In this document: positions 37,113 through 48,606 of the stretch, piece by piece
Numbering within the stretch: position 1 is the stretch's first letter
Layout of the letters: the number at the start of each line of letters is the position of its first letter
Source: Symbiodinium natans
Lineage: Eukaryota; Sar; Dinophyceae; Suessiales; Symbiodiniaceae
Assembly: GCA_905221605.1 (NCBI GenBank)
Contig: CAJNDS010002143.1
Span: 258,061 to 322,060 of the forward strand
Reading direction: 5' to 3'
Length of the DNA stretch: 64,000 bases
The notes under the pieces: model-generated
What the model saw: the letters and a program-made list of their open reading frames with translations, nothing else
Database searches by the model: none
Told to the model about the DNA's origin: nothing
Made by a program: the position numbers and the translations under genes

Positions 37113-37434
37113 AGGAGGGCATCTTTGCGAAAGTCACTTTGATGGGAAAGTCAATTCTGCGCAGGAACTTGTAGCCGAGGGCTTCATCCCCCAACTTCTT
37201 CATGATGACGTCGAAGTCCTGGCAGGCATCTGCCACACTTGTGGTCAGGCCGCTTCCGACAATTCAACATGGGGGGGCTTGCGAAGATGTGGTCCCTCAA
37301 CAGAGACGCCCGAATCGTAGGATCCCCTTGTAATAAGGACCCCGATAAGGTACCCCGAATTCCGGAGCCCCCATATGGATGTGCTGAGGTCCACAGGCCT
37401 CGTTCATGACGTCCTGGCCTTCGATGCTCTTCAC
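37113..37434 (-). CDS. 3' exons of an unrecognised protein
   Basis: One exon starts after ATCAAG at 37434 and encodes VKSIEGQDVMNEACGPQHIH then GAPEFGVPYRGPYYK, ending near 37331. A downstream segment (about 37245-37113) reads ACQDFDVIMKKLGDEALG then YKFLRRIDFPIKV and stops at TGA, giving a C terminus AKMPSS. A short middle piece after TTGAG (about 37292) reads GDHIFASPPMLN. Joining the last two would need an intron of only about 31 bases or an unseen frame correction. The segments are clearly protein-like but match no family I know. Confidence 0.5.
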
Positions 37435-38340
37435 CTTGATTGAAAAGCATAAGTCATTTTGTCATACGACTGGACTGGAAGAGAGTACTAGAGATGATTC
37501 CCTCTGTTCCGATGCCACGTCTGTGGAACTAAGTCCGGACTGCTTCCTGGTGGCGACCATTCCTGATGTGACGCCCGCAGCTTTAGCTTGTCCGAGCGGG
37601 TCTCCAACGAAGACGCCGTGGGCAACGTCCTTGACCTTCCCGCGTCTGCGCCCAGTTGAGACTGAACGTTTGCGAGACCTTCAGCAACTCAGGTCAAGGC
37701 CATAGCACCCTTGAAGTCCTGTCTCAAAGCGAAGGGGTTTTTGGTGCGAGGCTCAAGTATGTTTGTGTTTCTCATTGTTTCCCTGACTCCTTCATGGCAG
37801 TCTCGGCCCACGCTCATTTAAAGCCGTGGAACTAAAACATGAGAGAAATGTATGGGTACATGGCAACTTGATGTGGGGTACATGGACGGAGTTCTCCTTG
37901 CCAGGCTGCCACCGAACAATGCCATACGGCCTCTTCTCGAACGTGACCTGAGCTGAACATGTTTGGCGCAGCCATCATTCCCACTTCTGGTGTCGTTCTG
38001 AACAAACAAACCTGCAAGGAGTCGAAGCTGTGCAGAGCAAGTCGCATCGACGGTTGTCGATGTGGCCTGTCTGACGTCAAACGGCGTATCTTCTTCCTCT
38101 GGGGACAGGAATGTCTCAAACCTTGGCAAGGCAGAGAAAAAGCTTACATGCAAAGGCAAAAGCTTGTTTTCTTCTCATTCCTTCTATTCTCTCTGTCTTC
38201 TTCTTCTTCCTTCTCCTTCTTCTTCTTCTGCACGCTTCAGGTGCTTGAGGCACCGGCCGCATTGGCCAAGCTCTATTCTTTTATCGGGCGTTAAGGCTTT
38301 AACGCCTAGGGCTCAGGGTCGCCCCTTTTCAGTCCAGGTG

Positions 38341-38425
38341 AGGCTTGGCTCTCTCTCTCTCGCTCTCTGTCCCCCTGTGTCCCCCTCCCTCCCTCCCTCC
38401 CTCCCTCCACTCCCCCCTTCGCTCC
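38341..38425. repeat. CT / CCCT pyrimidine-rich repeat
   Basis: CTCTCT followed by CCCTCCCT units; almost pure pyrimidine on the plus strand. Another pyrimidine tract (TTCTTC units) lies at 38168-38232. Confidence 0.8.
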
Positions 38426-38688
38426 CTCCCGCCTTCCCTTCATTCCCTCTTCTTCTTCGTTTCCAGGGCTTGAGGGTAGCTAAACAAAACCCTGGCGGCC
38501 CGCAGCGTCGCAGGTCTGCGTGAAACTTCTCCACCAGAGAACTACTTCAGACCAAAAGCGCTCTTTCCCCGCCGTATACCCCAACGAACGTGCCCAGCAT
38601 GTCCCCTTCCCTGGTCTCATGGCAACCGCTTAACGCCACAGGCCACAGACAACGGTGGACATGGCAGTGCTGATAGCGGAACTCATCG

Positions 38689-38800
38689 AAACTCAACCCA
38701 TGTCTGCTGCCCAAGCTGCATCTCTGGCATCTCCTTTCCTTCAATCTCTACTGTTTTCACATTGAGCCTCCGCGCAAGCTTCCAGGTCTTGCACGCTGGC
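38689..38800 (-). CDS. 3' terminal exon of an unrecognised protein
   Basis: A frame reading CKTWKLARRLNVKTVEIEGK, then EMPEMQLGQQTWVEF, ends at a TGA at 38689. It overlaps another plausible minus-strand frame (38741-38992, containing DDDVLVVVMCPGTPDHKSC) that may be the upstream exon of the same gene or a competitor. No domain recognised. Confidence 0.4.
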
Positions 38801-39191
38801 TGCCGCTAACCACGCTGCAGCACGTGCCTCTGCCACTTGCCGCGTCGTGTCTTGCCGGCAGCTCTTGTGATCTGGCGTGCCAGGGCACATAACGACGACA
38901 AGGACATCGTCATCTGCTGAATGCAGCTGAGCCGTATGCGCGTCGTGCGTGAAGCATCGCTGTTCACCCCATGTCAAAGTCACAGTAAACATGCATGCAG
39001 AGCCTTGTCACCCATTGTGATGGCGCTTTCATCACGTCGGCTAGGGTTGGGCTCAAGCCCTGTGAAAGTCTTGAAAGTCTGTGAGCTGTGTCCCACAATG
39101 TTGCAGTACGCTGCCAAGCTGCCTGATCAGGGTCCAAGCGCATCGGTCAGGTATGCTTCGATCTATGTATACACAGGTACAATCACACACA

Positions 39192-39266
39192 GATCTGTGT
39201 ATGTATATATATATGTATGTATGTATATATATATATATCTATCGATCTACCTATCTATCTATCTAC
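39192..39266. repeat. TATG/TA and CTAT microsatellite
   Basis: Alternating GTATATAT and GTAT units (39199-39237) followed by CTAT tetramers (39238-39266). Confidence 0.9.
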
Positions 39267-39519
39267 GTCCTGTATGTGTTCAGACTCATTTGCTATTTGA
39301 GTATCTCTACAAATCATGTTGATAAACCTCTCTTACATCTTAGGCATTTGGCCATTTGTTTTGCGATGCAGGCAGCTTCAGGGCCAATCCAGACGAGTTG
39401 CCCAAGACAACTAGCGCGGCAGCAGGGCTTCGACGGGCCATGGCGCAAGGTCTGCGCTGCAACAGACACCGAGAAAATGAGGCTGAGCCCACGCTGCAAG
39501 CAAAGCCTTTGGAACGCGC

Positions 39520-39586
39520 TTTAGGGTTTAGGGTTTAGGATTTTTTTTTAGGGTTTTGGGTTTAGGGTTTAGGGTTTAGGTTTATT
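39520..39586. repeat. Interstitial telomeric repeat (TTTAGGG)
   Basis: Five to six TTTAGGG units interrupted by a T run and a TTTTGGG variant. This is one of the cleanest telomere-type arrays in the window and lies about 220 bases beyond the 3' end of the VIT-VWA gene. Confidence 0.9.
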
Positions 39587-39807
39587 TCGCTCGACAACAT
39601 GCACCACGCACGCATTACACGTTTGCCGCACACTTCGCCTGCCGGGCAGCATTGCACTGCGCCCCTGACCAAGGCCTCGCAGGCTATCCAAGAATCTCCT
39701 ATGATCATGCTCGAGTTATACATGTTTCATCCGAGCAGGTTCTTCAGAAACACTTGAAGGAGTACTACATGTGACATCTGCAGGAGAATTGAAGCCACCT
39801 CATAGTT

Positions 39808-42800
39808 CTAACCTGGCTGCCTATCGTATCTTGTCATCGGCTCGCGTTTTTCCTTGTTGCGTTCTCGGACTGCAAATATCCCGGCGGTCTCGAGGCAAGC
39901 CACTGCATTTCGACAGCCTGGCAAGGAAAGGCTTGCAACCTTGTGCTGAAGCCATGCTTCTGCACGACGAGCGACTAGATGCCACGAGGCCTGCATTTCC
40001 TGAAAGGATGCCTTCAACACATTTAGAGCAAAGGCCGTGTGCGCAACCTGAGCTCCATCTGCTGCATGCAATGTCCAGAGGGACATCAGCATCTCAAGGT
40101 GCTTCCAGCTCAATCCCATCGCATCCAATGCTGCCTGCTCAAGCATGAAGTAGCCTTGAAATGCCTGCGCGCCTAAAAGAGCATGGCAACCTGCCTGCAT
40201 GTCTACGGATGCAGGGTCCCACGTTGTGCTACGTGGGGCGTGGCTTGCCTCAGCTTTCACTGCCACAGGCCGTGCGACCGTTGGAAAGCCTTGTCGCACC
40301 GCTTGTTGTCGGCTTCCCAGCGCTTCCCCTATTCCGGCCCTTAGGTCACTTAGGTCACTTAGGTCACTTAGGCGCTCTTCGGAGCCTTGGGAGCTCAATG
40401 CCTGAAAGTGCAGCGTGGCATCCGCCAGCTTTGAAGTCATCAGCTTGCTTCCCAGAGAGCCTGATGTCTCTACGCGATGGATGCTCAGCTCGCATGTCTT
40501 GGAGACCTGTAGGCCAATCCGAAGCTCCAGCGGCCAGTTGTCACTTGACTTGCTGCTTCCGCTCAGAGACGCTTCCCCGAGGCGAATGCCTTGGCTGAGG
40601 AGTGATAGCGGCATGTCCGTCAGATAAACTTGTGCCGGCTTGTGGCTGGCATTTCTTCCAGGTCTCCAGTGGATTGCCACCCGCTCAGACACATCAGAGC
40701 ATGCCTCGCCCGTGAATTTAACAGGGCAGACACCTTGCAGGATACCACCTGCTACTTCCAGGCTAATCCAACCACGTATTTCGGAGAGGTCCTCTGCCTG
40801 TGGCCCTGCCGGCGCAGGCGACACAGCCCGGTCTGGCCGTTCAACATAATCATCGCGAACAGACCTTCCCAGCCCTGACAAGTCTGCAAAACTTGCGTGG
40901 CCTGCCTGCATTGCATGCACTCCCCGACTCTTGCCCAGATTCTTCTCCAATCGAATAGAGAGCTGGGATGCCAAGTTGAATGCTCCAGTTGCAGACAGCT
41001 TTGCCCACGAAGACGACTGATCCGATGCCCCGTGCTTGGAGAAAGGGATGTGGCTTCGCATTGACAGCGTGCCTTGGTTCTGACCGGCCTGCCCCTTGAC
41101 CTGGTGACCCTGATGGCGCGAGGAGATCGAGGAGCCAACCATCATGGAGTCAAACAAGGAGAAAGAATCCAGGCGAGAGTACGGGCTCTGCGATCGCCGC
41201 CCATGGAATGCCAGGCTGTGTCCCAGCTTGGAAAAGTCGAGGACGGAGAGGCGCGAGACCAAATCTGCCGCCTTCTTTGCTCGACTTGACGGAGTGTTGC
41301 GAGTTGCGAGCTCTGGTGGAGAGCTGGTTTTTGAGGCCTTCGTGCGCCCGTCAAACGCCCTGTACGACTCGACATCGTCATGGTACCCTGTCAAGAAGTC
41401 ATCGTCGCCTCGAATGAAGGGCCAGTTTTCACCACGGAGAGGATCTTGCCAGGCACTCGGAGAAGGTTTGCTTCCGCGGCCACTTGGGCCACTAGAACTT
41501 CCAACAATGGACAAAGCGGAACCGATGCGGGAAAAGCCACGGACAGAGAATGTCGACCGTGGCCTGAACCAATCCTCCGTCGTTCGCTCGAGATGCTTTT
41601 GACGGAACTCATCGGCAGTTTCGGAGACCTTGGAGCGCTGATTGACACCAAATACAGCATCGTCCTTCAACGAGAGGCTTGTGGCGATCTTGCCGAAGTT
41701 CACCATCGAAAGCTTCTCGACAACATGCTTGGATGGAGCTCCATGCTGCCGAGTAGAAAGCAAGGTGCCCTTGTGGCCCTTATCCGCCTCTTTCTGGCTG
41801 AGCTCCCCGGAAACATGCGAAGCTGTAGCTGAAGGGTCTGCAGGCTCGGGCTCGCTCCATAAACCATCGCAGACCACAGCCTGAGCCTGTTTGGACTGAG
41901 CCAGGACGCGAACCCACTGCGTCGCGCTGGTCGCCACACGGTGCACGCGTGCAACTTCTTGGACAGATTCGGATAAAGCATTCTGGTTTTCCCGAACATA
42001 GGACGAAACTCCAACTGCGTGGAGTGTCGTCCCCGTCGACATACCAACCTCAAGCAACCTCATTGATTGCTGCACTCCTCCGACGACCGCTTCGACTTGT
42101 ACATGCTCCAGCGTACTTCGATTTTGGACACACTCATTCTCCGAAGGCTGGATGAGCGCAATAGCCAGGAAGCGATTGCTGTACTCCATTTCGCCGAGAT
42201 CCGGAGTCACCTGCAGAGTGAGATCAAGACCCGTGCCCCAGTCCACACGCACGTCTCTGATTACAGGAACCAAGGCGTCCAAGAGATGAGACGTCAGGGT
42301 TTTTTCCAAACCGAGCTTGACATCTCGCTCAGCAACATAGGAGAAAGTGCCCCGACCAGCCTCAGCAGTACAAAATGGCAAGGGATGGAGACGAGTGGTG
42401 GATGGATCAAAGAAAATGGAGTAGAAAATGCACAAGTGAAGGAAAATACGTGCACGGGCTAATGAAATATCAGCCATGCAAACGTGCATACAAGAAATGG
42501 GGCCAATGGGGTAAATTTCACTCGCACATCATTTGTAAAGATGGCTCGCGGGCTAACTTAATTTATATTATTGCCGCGGTATTAATACTGTAATTCTAAA
42601 GGGTCCATTAAAAGACTTACCAAAGGCCCCTTGAACGCTGTTCGCAAAAGGGCTTTACCCACGCACGAGTTTGTAACTTTGCTCACTTGATGCACTTACC
42701 TCACGTGCTAGTTTCAGGAGCTAGAACGCATGAACGAATCATCTGTGTTCACCCACCTCTTGTTCAAAGATCCTTTGATAGGCTACAAGTGTCAGCGAGG

Positions 42801-44927
42801 TAAGGCCGACAGCCGTTGCTGCTCCGGAACTTCTATTGTCGATGGGGCCAATGCAAAGCAGAGGCATTTGCGCTACTGTTCTTTTGGGAACAGGCACGCT
42901 TACTCATTATTGAGATTGGTTTGCTGCCTAACTCCTCAGTCACAGACAACATGTGAATCCTGATTCCTTTGCAGGTGCCTCATTCAAACAGAAAAAAGAC
43001 AACGGAGACGCAGCAGTATATTTATCAGTTCATACTTCAGGAGCAAAGGAGAGGACACGCCGAACCTCTAAACTAGGCCCCTTGATACTTGTTTGTGTGT
43101 GCTGGCTCTTGCACCGCTTCCTGAAACTCCAGGACCTCAGTTTTCCTGCAAAGGAAATCTCAAACATCCCTGAACGAAGGAAACATGCCATTCGTGCTCT
43201 CTCTCTCGTTGCATCTCCCCACTTAAACCATGCAGGGACCAGAGCAGAGACATGCAGCTGTCCAACGCACCATGCAGTAAGAAGCATATCCGTGGCATCA
43301 GTGGTATGACCCGGACGCCTAACAAGTCCCAAACCAGACTTAAAACTGCATATGAACTTCACCAAAGTTAAACTATGATCTGTGATTCATTGTGATTTTC
43401 CGTAGGTTGACTGGGATCCAAGAGAAGGATACCAGGAGCTCCCTGAAAATTCTGGCATGCGATCGGTTAAGTTTGGTGACATTCCACATGCAGGATCATG
43501 CTTCAGGCATGCAATGTTCTGTTATCACTCCCTAGAAGGACATGAAGAACGTGGTTGTAATTTGTTCAAGTCTCCTTAGCGGCATCCTCCACAAACATCG
43601 GCGAAGCGCTCCAACCAAGGCCCGTGGAGAAAAGCCGGCAGTCCATGAAGCAGTTCTCCTCCACCAGCTGGGTTGCCCTTTTGGGATCTGGAGGGTGTCT
43701 GTCTGTTATGAGGAGGACCCGGAGCTGCGCAAACTCCGGGCGCGAGCATTCGAAGACTGCACCAAGCACAGCTTCAGCCGTTTGCACTGCCGAGGTGGAC
43801 GTGTCTGTAGGTTCCCGTGCCAGGTACTCATCAACCTCTTGGAAGGTTCTTTCATCTAGTTCTCGGCTCGTCTCAAAGATGGGCTCCGATGGCTTGTTGG
43901 CATCATGCCCCACCATGTTCAGCCGTATGCCGTGCGGCAGGCTGCGAAGCAAAGATCGAAGCGCCCGTAGGACTCGGCCAAGCCGCGGCCCCCGCATTGT
44001 CACAGACGTGTCCACCGCCACAAAAATCTCGAACTGCGAGGTGCCAGCAACACCCAGATTGGGAGGCAGCCATATGGCCGCAGCGACCTGGCCAGTCGTC
44101 GGATGTCTCTGCATGGTCAGGAAAGGACTCGCCGGACTGTGCAGAAGTGGTTTTGGCATGGCAAGCTCCAGCACCACATCTTGCAACACAGACGACTGCA
44201 CCACGTAAGGACAGCTTGAGCTCGTCAAAACCTGCGGACACCTTCGGTCCACTACCACACTGGATGTGGCAGTGGAAACCTCCAACTCCAGGCCCTCCTG
44301 TATCACCTCGATGGAGATGGGAGATTGGAGACCCGAAGCAGAGGAACTGGAGCCTGATGAAGGCCGCGTGTCCTTGCTGCTTCCCGGCAGAGCGATGTGC
44401 AAGGCAAAGATGTGGCCGAAGCCAGGTCTTTGCCTGGTCTCAAGCTGCATGACATAGTCGAGATGCAGCACAACCTTTGCACCAGCTTCCACACTCGATG
44501 GCAAGGGCACCCGATAGCTGGGGCCTTGGAGGCTTGCCTGGTAGAAGCTGAAACTGTCTCTGCTTGGGCACTTTGCGGGCAGCACAGCGTCCGACTTCAG
44601 TACCAGGTCGCCTGCTAAGTCATGTCCCTCCACTGCAAAGCCTTGAAGAACAGCGGTCTTTGGCAAAGGCAAGACAAGCTGCGGCATGTCTAGCGGATCT
44701 TTCAGGGAGTTGACGTACGTGTAGTTCGACTTGACATGGGCATAGACTGCGTGTGTTGTCAGGGTCATACGGACAGACTCCAAAGTTGCGTGGCAAGTGC
44801 CCGTCTCCGAGGCCCGGAGATGCGTGTACGGAAGGTCAACATGGCAGTTGCCAGAAAGCGTTGTCGCAACAGACAGGAACCATGACAGAATGAGAACTGC
44901 GTGGAGAACCTTCCGCACGCAAGCCAT
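39808..44927 (-). CDS. Secreted VIT and von Willebrand A domain protein (two exons)
   Basis: Exon 1 (44927-43575, 451 codons) begins MACVRKVLHAVLILSWFLSV, a signal peptide, then a VIT domain (about residues 30-200) with YTYVNSLKDPLDMPQLVLPL and GFAVEG, then a VWA domain whose first strand is FEIFVAVDTSVTM and which ends MFVEDAAK. Exon 2 (42360-39808, 850 codons) resumes AGRGTFSYVAERD and LVPVIRDVRVDW, which is how the VWA-to-beta region continues in VWA5/PARP4-type proteins. It then has a long serine-rich middle with internal repeats and a helical end region (YFMLEQAALDAMGLSWKHLE) also typical of that family. The intron (42361-43574) has a GA donor and AG-G acceptor and is phase 0. The metal-ion site is changed: DTSVT instead of DxSxS. 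ATG 44927 was chosen over an in-frame ATG at 44963 because it places the signal peptide at the terminus. Likely extracellular, ligand unknown. Confidence 0.82.
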
Positions 44928-45789
44928 GGCGAGGCAAGCTGTACCCGACTTTGCATTGGGCAAAAAAAAAAAAAGCTGGCTAGCACCGGCTAATTGTTGT
45001 AGACTGCTGGCTCACCATCCACAGTGTGAGCGAACCCCCAAGTCCCTACAAGATCTTTGCATTCTTTACATCACTCAGCCAAGGCATGCCACATGTTTGC
45101 CAGGGCTCTACGGCAGCCTACGTCTACGTACAAATACACAATGTATGCACACATAGACCAAAACGTGTTTATAGGTCATGCGCTGCACATATTGGAAGCG
45201 CATGTATCAACACAGTCTGCTTCTTGACTAAATTTTACTACATGTAGCGTATGTGCCCTTGATATACTTTGTCCTCCAAATGGCCTCAGAACGTGACACC
45301 GTGACACTGTAAGCTTGGAAGTGACAAGTCACACAAGCATAGGCACAAACATGCAACTTCCCAACGACCTAAAGCTGCAAAACGAGGGCATCCATGAGCC
45401 CTGAAAATGTGCCAGCCCAGTCGCTGCTCATGCTTGCGACGCAGCAGCGATGGCGCTCCATGCCAGAGGCCTTGGCCGCGGGAAAAAACAGTCAGACCCT
45501 TTATCAAGGGAGTCAGCAAAGTCAAAAAGTCGAGTGGCTACTTTGCTCGCTGCTGCTCCTGCAGCTGCCTTTGCCGGCAAGGGCCTTTACATCGTCCATA
45601 CTACAAGTTGTCGATACGTGTAATCTCCTGACCTGTTGTCAGGTGGTGGCGAGTCTCCGCATGATGCTTTGCGCAGTATCCGGCAAGAACAAAAAACGAA
45701 GACTCGGTGTGGCCGGTACGGCCGCGGCTGGAATAGTATCTGTACAATGCATGAAACATACGGCATGAAGCCAAGAATCTAAGAAGACA

Positions 45790-47427
45790 TTACGCACCTC
45801 CCAAAGTGGCAGCACGTCCCTCATCCGCGTCGCTCGATTTGGAGAGTTCTGGACTGGCCCTGTCCCAGAGAGCAGGCTGAAGAACACGGGCGCCCCGGGC
45901 GCCTGCTTGGGTGGCCCAAGGATGTGGCAAATGCACGCAGCTCTCAACAAAGTCGGCAAGACACTGCCGGCCCGGCCGTTCCTTAGAGATAGCGGCCGCC
46001 AAGGCAGCAGACCGTTCAGCAAGGCCCTGATCCTCAGCTAGGCGTGTGAAGGCTGAAGCGAGGTCGTCCTCATCAACCTTCGAGATCATCTGGCCGAGGT
46101 TGATGCCGACACCCTGTGTTTCCAAATGCTCTCCCCACCAAGGCTGATCCCAAGCCACCGGCAAGATCGCACCAGGAATGCCCGCGCGGGCCACGGCGGC
46201 CACGGTGCCAGCTCCACCATGGTGCACGGCGCCACAGCACGAGGGGAGAAGCTGGTCGTGTGGCGCAGCCTCCACGTGGAACACATGCTCGTCAGCAAAC
46301 CTGCAAGAAGTTGCAAGAATCTAAGCCGGAATCCCCCACACAAAAACTGCACTAGACGGACGAGTAACGCACAGCAATCAGGCAGTCTGGCGCACTGCTA
46401 GTGTCTCACAATGTCCCAACAAAGTCCCACAACCAAACGCGATGCCAAGCAACTTCTTAAGGGCCGCAAAGTCGAAGGTCTTGCTTTCGTCCAGATGAGC
46501 TGGGCTGATTCCAGCCCAGCCCCCAGCCATGATACAACGCTGCCCAGCCTTCCTGAGCGCCCGGATGACTTTCTCACTTGCAATTCGCGGGTCGCCCACA
46601 CACAAGGATCCAAACCCAACATAGACGGGCTTCTTGCCACTCTGGAGAAAGGTCACTAACCTTGAAGGCAGCTCGTAGTCTCGTGGGGCGTCGGCAAAGA
46701 GATAGCCCACCTGCTTGGCCAAAGGGAACTCTTGGGCCATGTCAGGCGGCTCCGCAAATATCTGGCTGCTCCAACAATTCGCTTCGGGAGTGGATTGGTA
46801 GACTGCGTGTAGGTGGGCTACGCTCTCATAGGGTAGCAAGCCCCAGCGCGCACGTAAACTATTCACATGTTCCAAGATGGGTTCTGTGATGTAGCCATCC
46901 CAGACGCGTTTGTGTGCCTCCAGTGGCTTATTGATGAGATCCGCATCCTGCAGCTGTGCTGTCGTGAACCATGCAGGCTGCACAGTGCGAGAGGGCAGGA
47001 AGGGCATGAAAAGGGCATTGATGAGGGGCAAAGAGAAAGCTTCCGCCACGGCGACGAGGGGCACAAAGCTTGGATGGCCAACGAGAACATCCGGCAGGTA
47101 CTTGCGGACAAACTCATAGACCTCATCAGCAGAGTCCACGCCCGTCTCCTTGATCTGCCTCTGCTGCGCTTCATTTATTGCTTGGATGCAGCGTGCCCCA
47201 TCGCCATGGTCAATGGCATCCTGCATCTCCGGGCCCTGGATGGCTTGCATTAAGTCATAGGTCATGCTGAATGCCTCGAATCCATGCTCTTGCACCAGGC
47301 TAACAGAACATGCCGGGCAGCAAATCGCCACTTCATGGCCACGCGCCTTCAGTTCCTGCGACAAGGCCAGCAGCGGCTGTACGTCACCACGGGTGCCGGA
47401 AGTAATGAGCCCAACGCGCAAAGCCAT
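45790..47427 (-). CDS. Sterol-glucosyltransferase-like UDP-sugar transferase (two exons)
   Basis: Exon 1 (47427-46454) starts MALRVGLITSGTRGDVQPLL, the hallmark N terminus of the sterol 3-beta-glucosyltransferase and related GT1/GT28 group, and runs through VLVGHPSFVPLVAVAEAF and KKPVYVGFGSL to AALKK. Exon 2 (46300 onward) continues FADEHVFHVEAAPHDQLL, then VHHGGAGTVAAVARAG and LPVAWDQPWWGEHL, the nucleotide-sugar binding motif of the C-terminal domain. The 153-base intron is GT-AG, phase 2, and restores a lysine codon. The protein is about 495 residues if the frame ends at 45790, close to family size, but a GGAG-GTGCGT donor-like site just before the stop may lead to another exon. The enzyme would transfer glucose from UDP-glucose to a sterol or other lipid; the acceptor is inferred from family only. 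Confidence 0.85.
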
Positions 47428-47503
47428 CGGAGGATAGCCGGAGGAACTGCTAAATGCCGACTTGGAAGGTGAGCTGAGCCGTCAGCAACCCAAGCTGCCA
47501 CAC

Positions 47504-47570
47504 TCAACTCACTCAACTGAACTCAACTGAACTCAACTCAACTCAAGTCAACTCAAGTCAACTCGCTCAA
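47504..47570. repeat. AACTC-type tandem repeat
   Basis: Short units ACTCAACTGA and ACTCA repeated about ten times with AAGTC variants, just upstream of the glycosyltransferase start. Confidence 0.85.
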
Positions 47571-48606
47571 CGTCTGCAGTGGTCGGTCAGAGCAGTCAGA
47601 CAAACCAAGCGTTGCACGATGTCGGCCAAGCTGATCTGGCATTGCCTTGAACGTCGCAGCTGCAGCAAAACAGCGGACCGAAAGCTAAAGCATAGTGGCA
47701 TAGTGTGCTGGAAATGCCGGCAAGCACCTCCTTCGTCACCATCTGGTCTTACGTTGAACTTGTGGCTTTATGCCGGCATCACACCACACGGAGATTTGCT
47801 ATACTGCCCGGCAGGACTCACTACACCTTCTATTGAAAACGCTTCGAACTCTGGGGATTGGGAATTCAAGCGCCTGTGCTACTTTGTATTTCGTCCCGAT
47901 GCTACCACATGCAGAAATTCACAAGCCGATCTCGGGATACACAACTGTTGCAGCTGCTCAAATGCTTCCACGCCACCTACGGCGTGGATCAGGTGATCAA
48001 ATTGGTGTCGTGGACCTGGCAAAAGTCTTGTCTTTAACCCGCCCACCTCGCGAAAGCAATGCCCCATGAGTGAGTCATCAGCCAGCAACGCCGTGCAGCT
48101 TTTCACGGAACATGCTGCTGAAGCAGGGCTTCACAAACGTTCGCACTTCAAGTGGCATGAGTGGATACCACGCAGCAGCAGCAGCAGCAGCCAGCTTATT
48201 GATCAACTGGACGTGGTCTCCCTTTTGGCCACTAGACACCTCCTTAGACCAAGGTGCTGCGCTGCTGCCCTTGTTGGCCGGCTTGTTTGTGAAGCATCCT
48301 GCAAAAGCAACGGTGGCCCAAGCGTTCCTGCTGGACCCTGGGGCAGGCTTCACCAAGACGAAGGCGCGCACATCACAGCTCTTTGCAAGGATGAGAACGT
48401 TTGGGAGTTTGGGGCGCCTGCGCTTTGAAGCCTCTATGGGTCCGCAGGTTTCACCTAAATAACGAATCAGCAGTGGCCCAAAGCGAGCATATACATGCTG
48501 ATGGAAGCCTACAAGGTCATAGAAACTTCCCGACCACTGCCAAAACTGCAAGGCACTCTGCTGCCTCACAAGGCCAGAGGCACTATTTGCAAAGGCACGA
48601 TTGCCT
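47571..48606. other. Spacer between V-ATPase and glycosyltransferase genes
   Basis: About 1 kb between the stop or last visible exon of the V-ATPase a gene and the repeat upstream of the glycosyltransferase start. A minus-strand frame (48078-48614) spans a CAG/CTG-type run at 48175-48193 that encodes polyalanine; I could not decide whether it contains the last V-ATPase exon or is intron/spacer. No terminator-like signal is visible. Confidence 0.4.

Noticed and set aside
41144-41832. Plus-strand frames of about 150 codons opposite the VIT-VWA exon 2
   Set aside because: Antisense shadows of a serine-rich coding exon.
43624-44452. Plus-strand frames of 194 and 211 codons opposite the VWA domain
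   Set aside because: Antisense shadows; the minus strand carries the signal peptide, VIT and VWA motifs.
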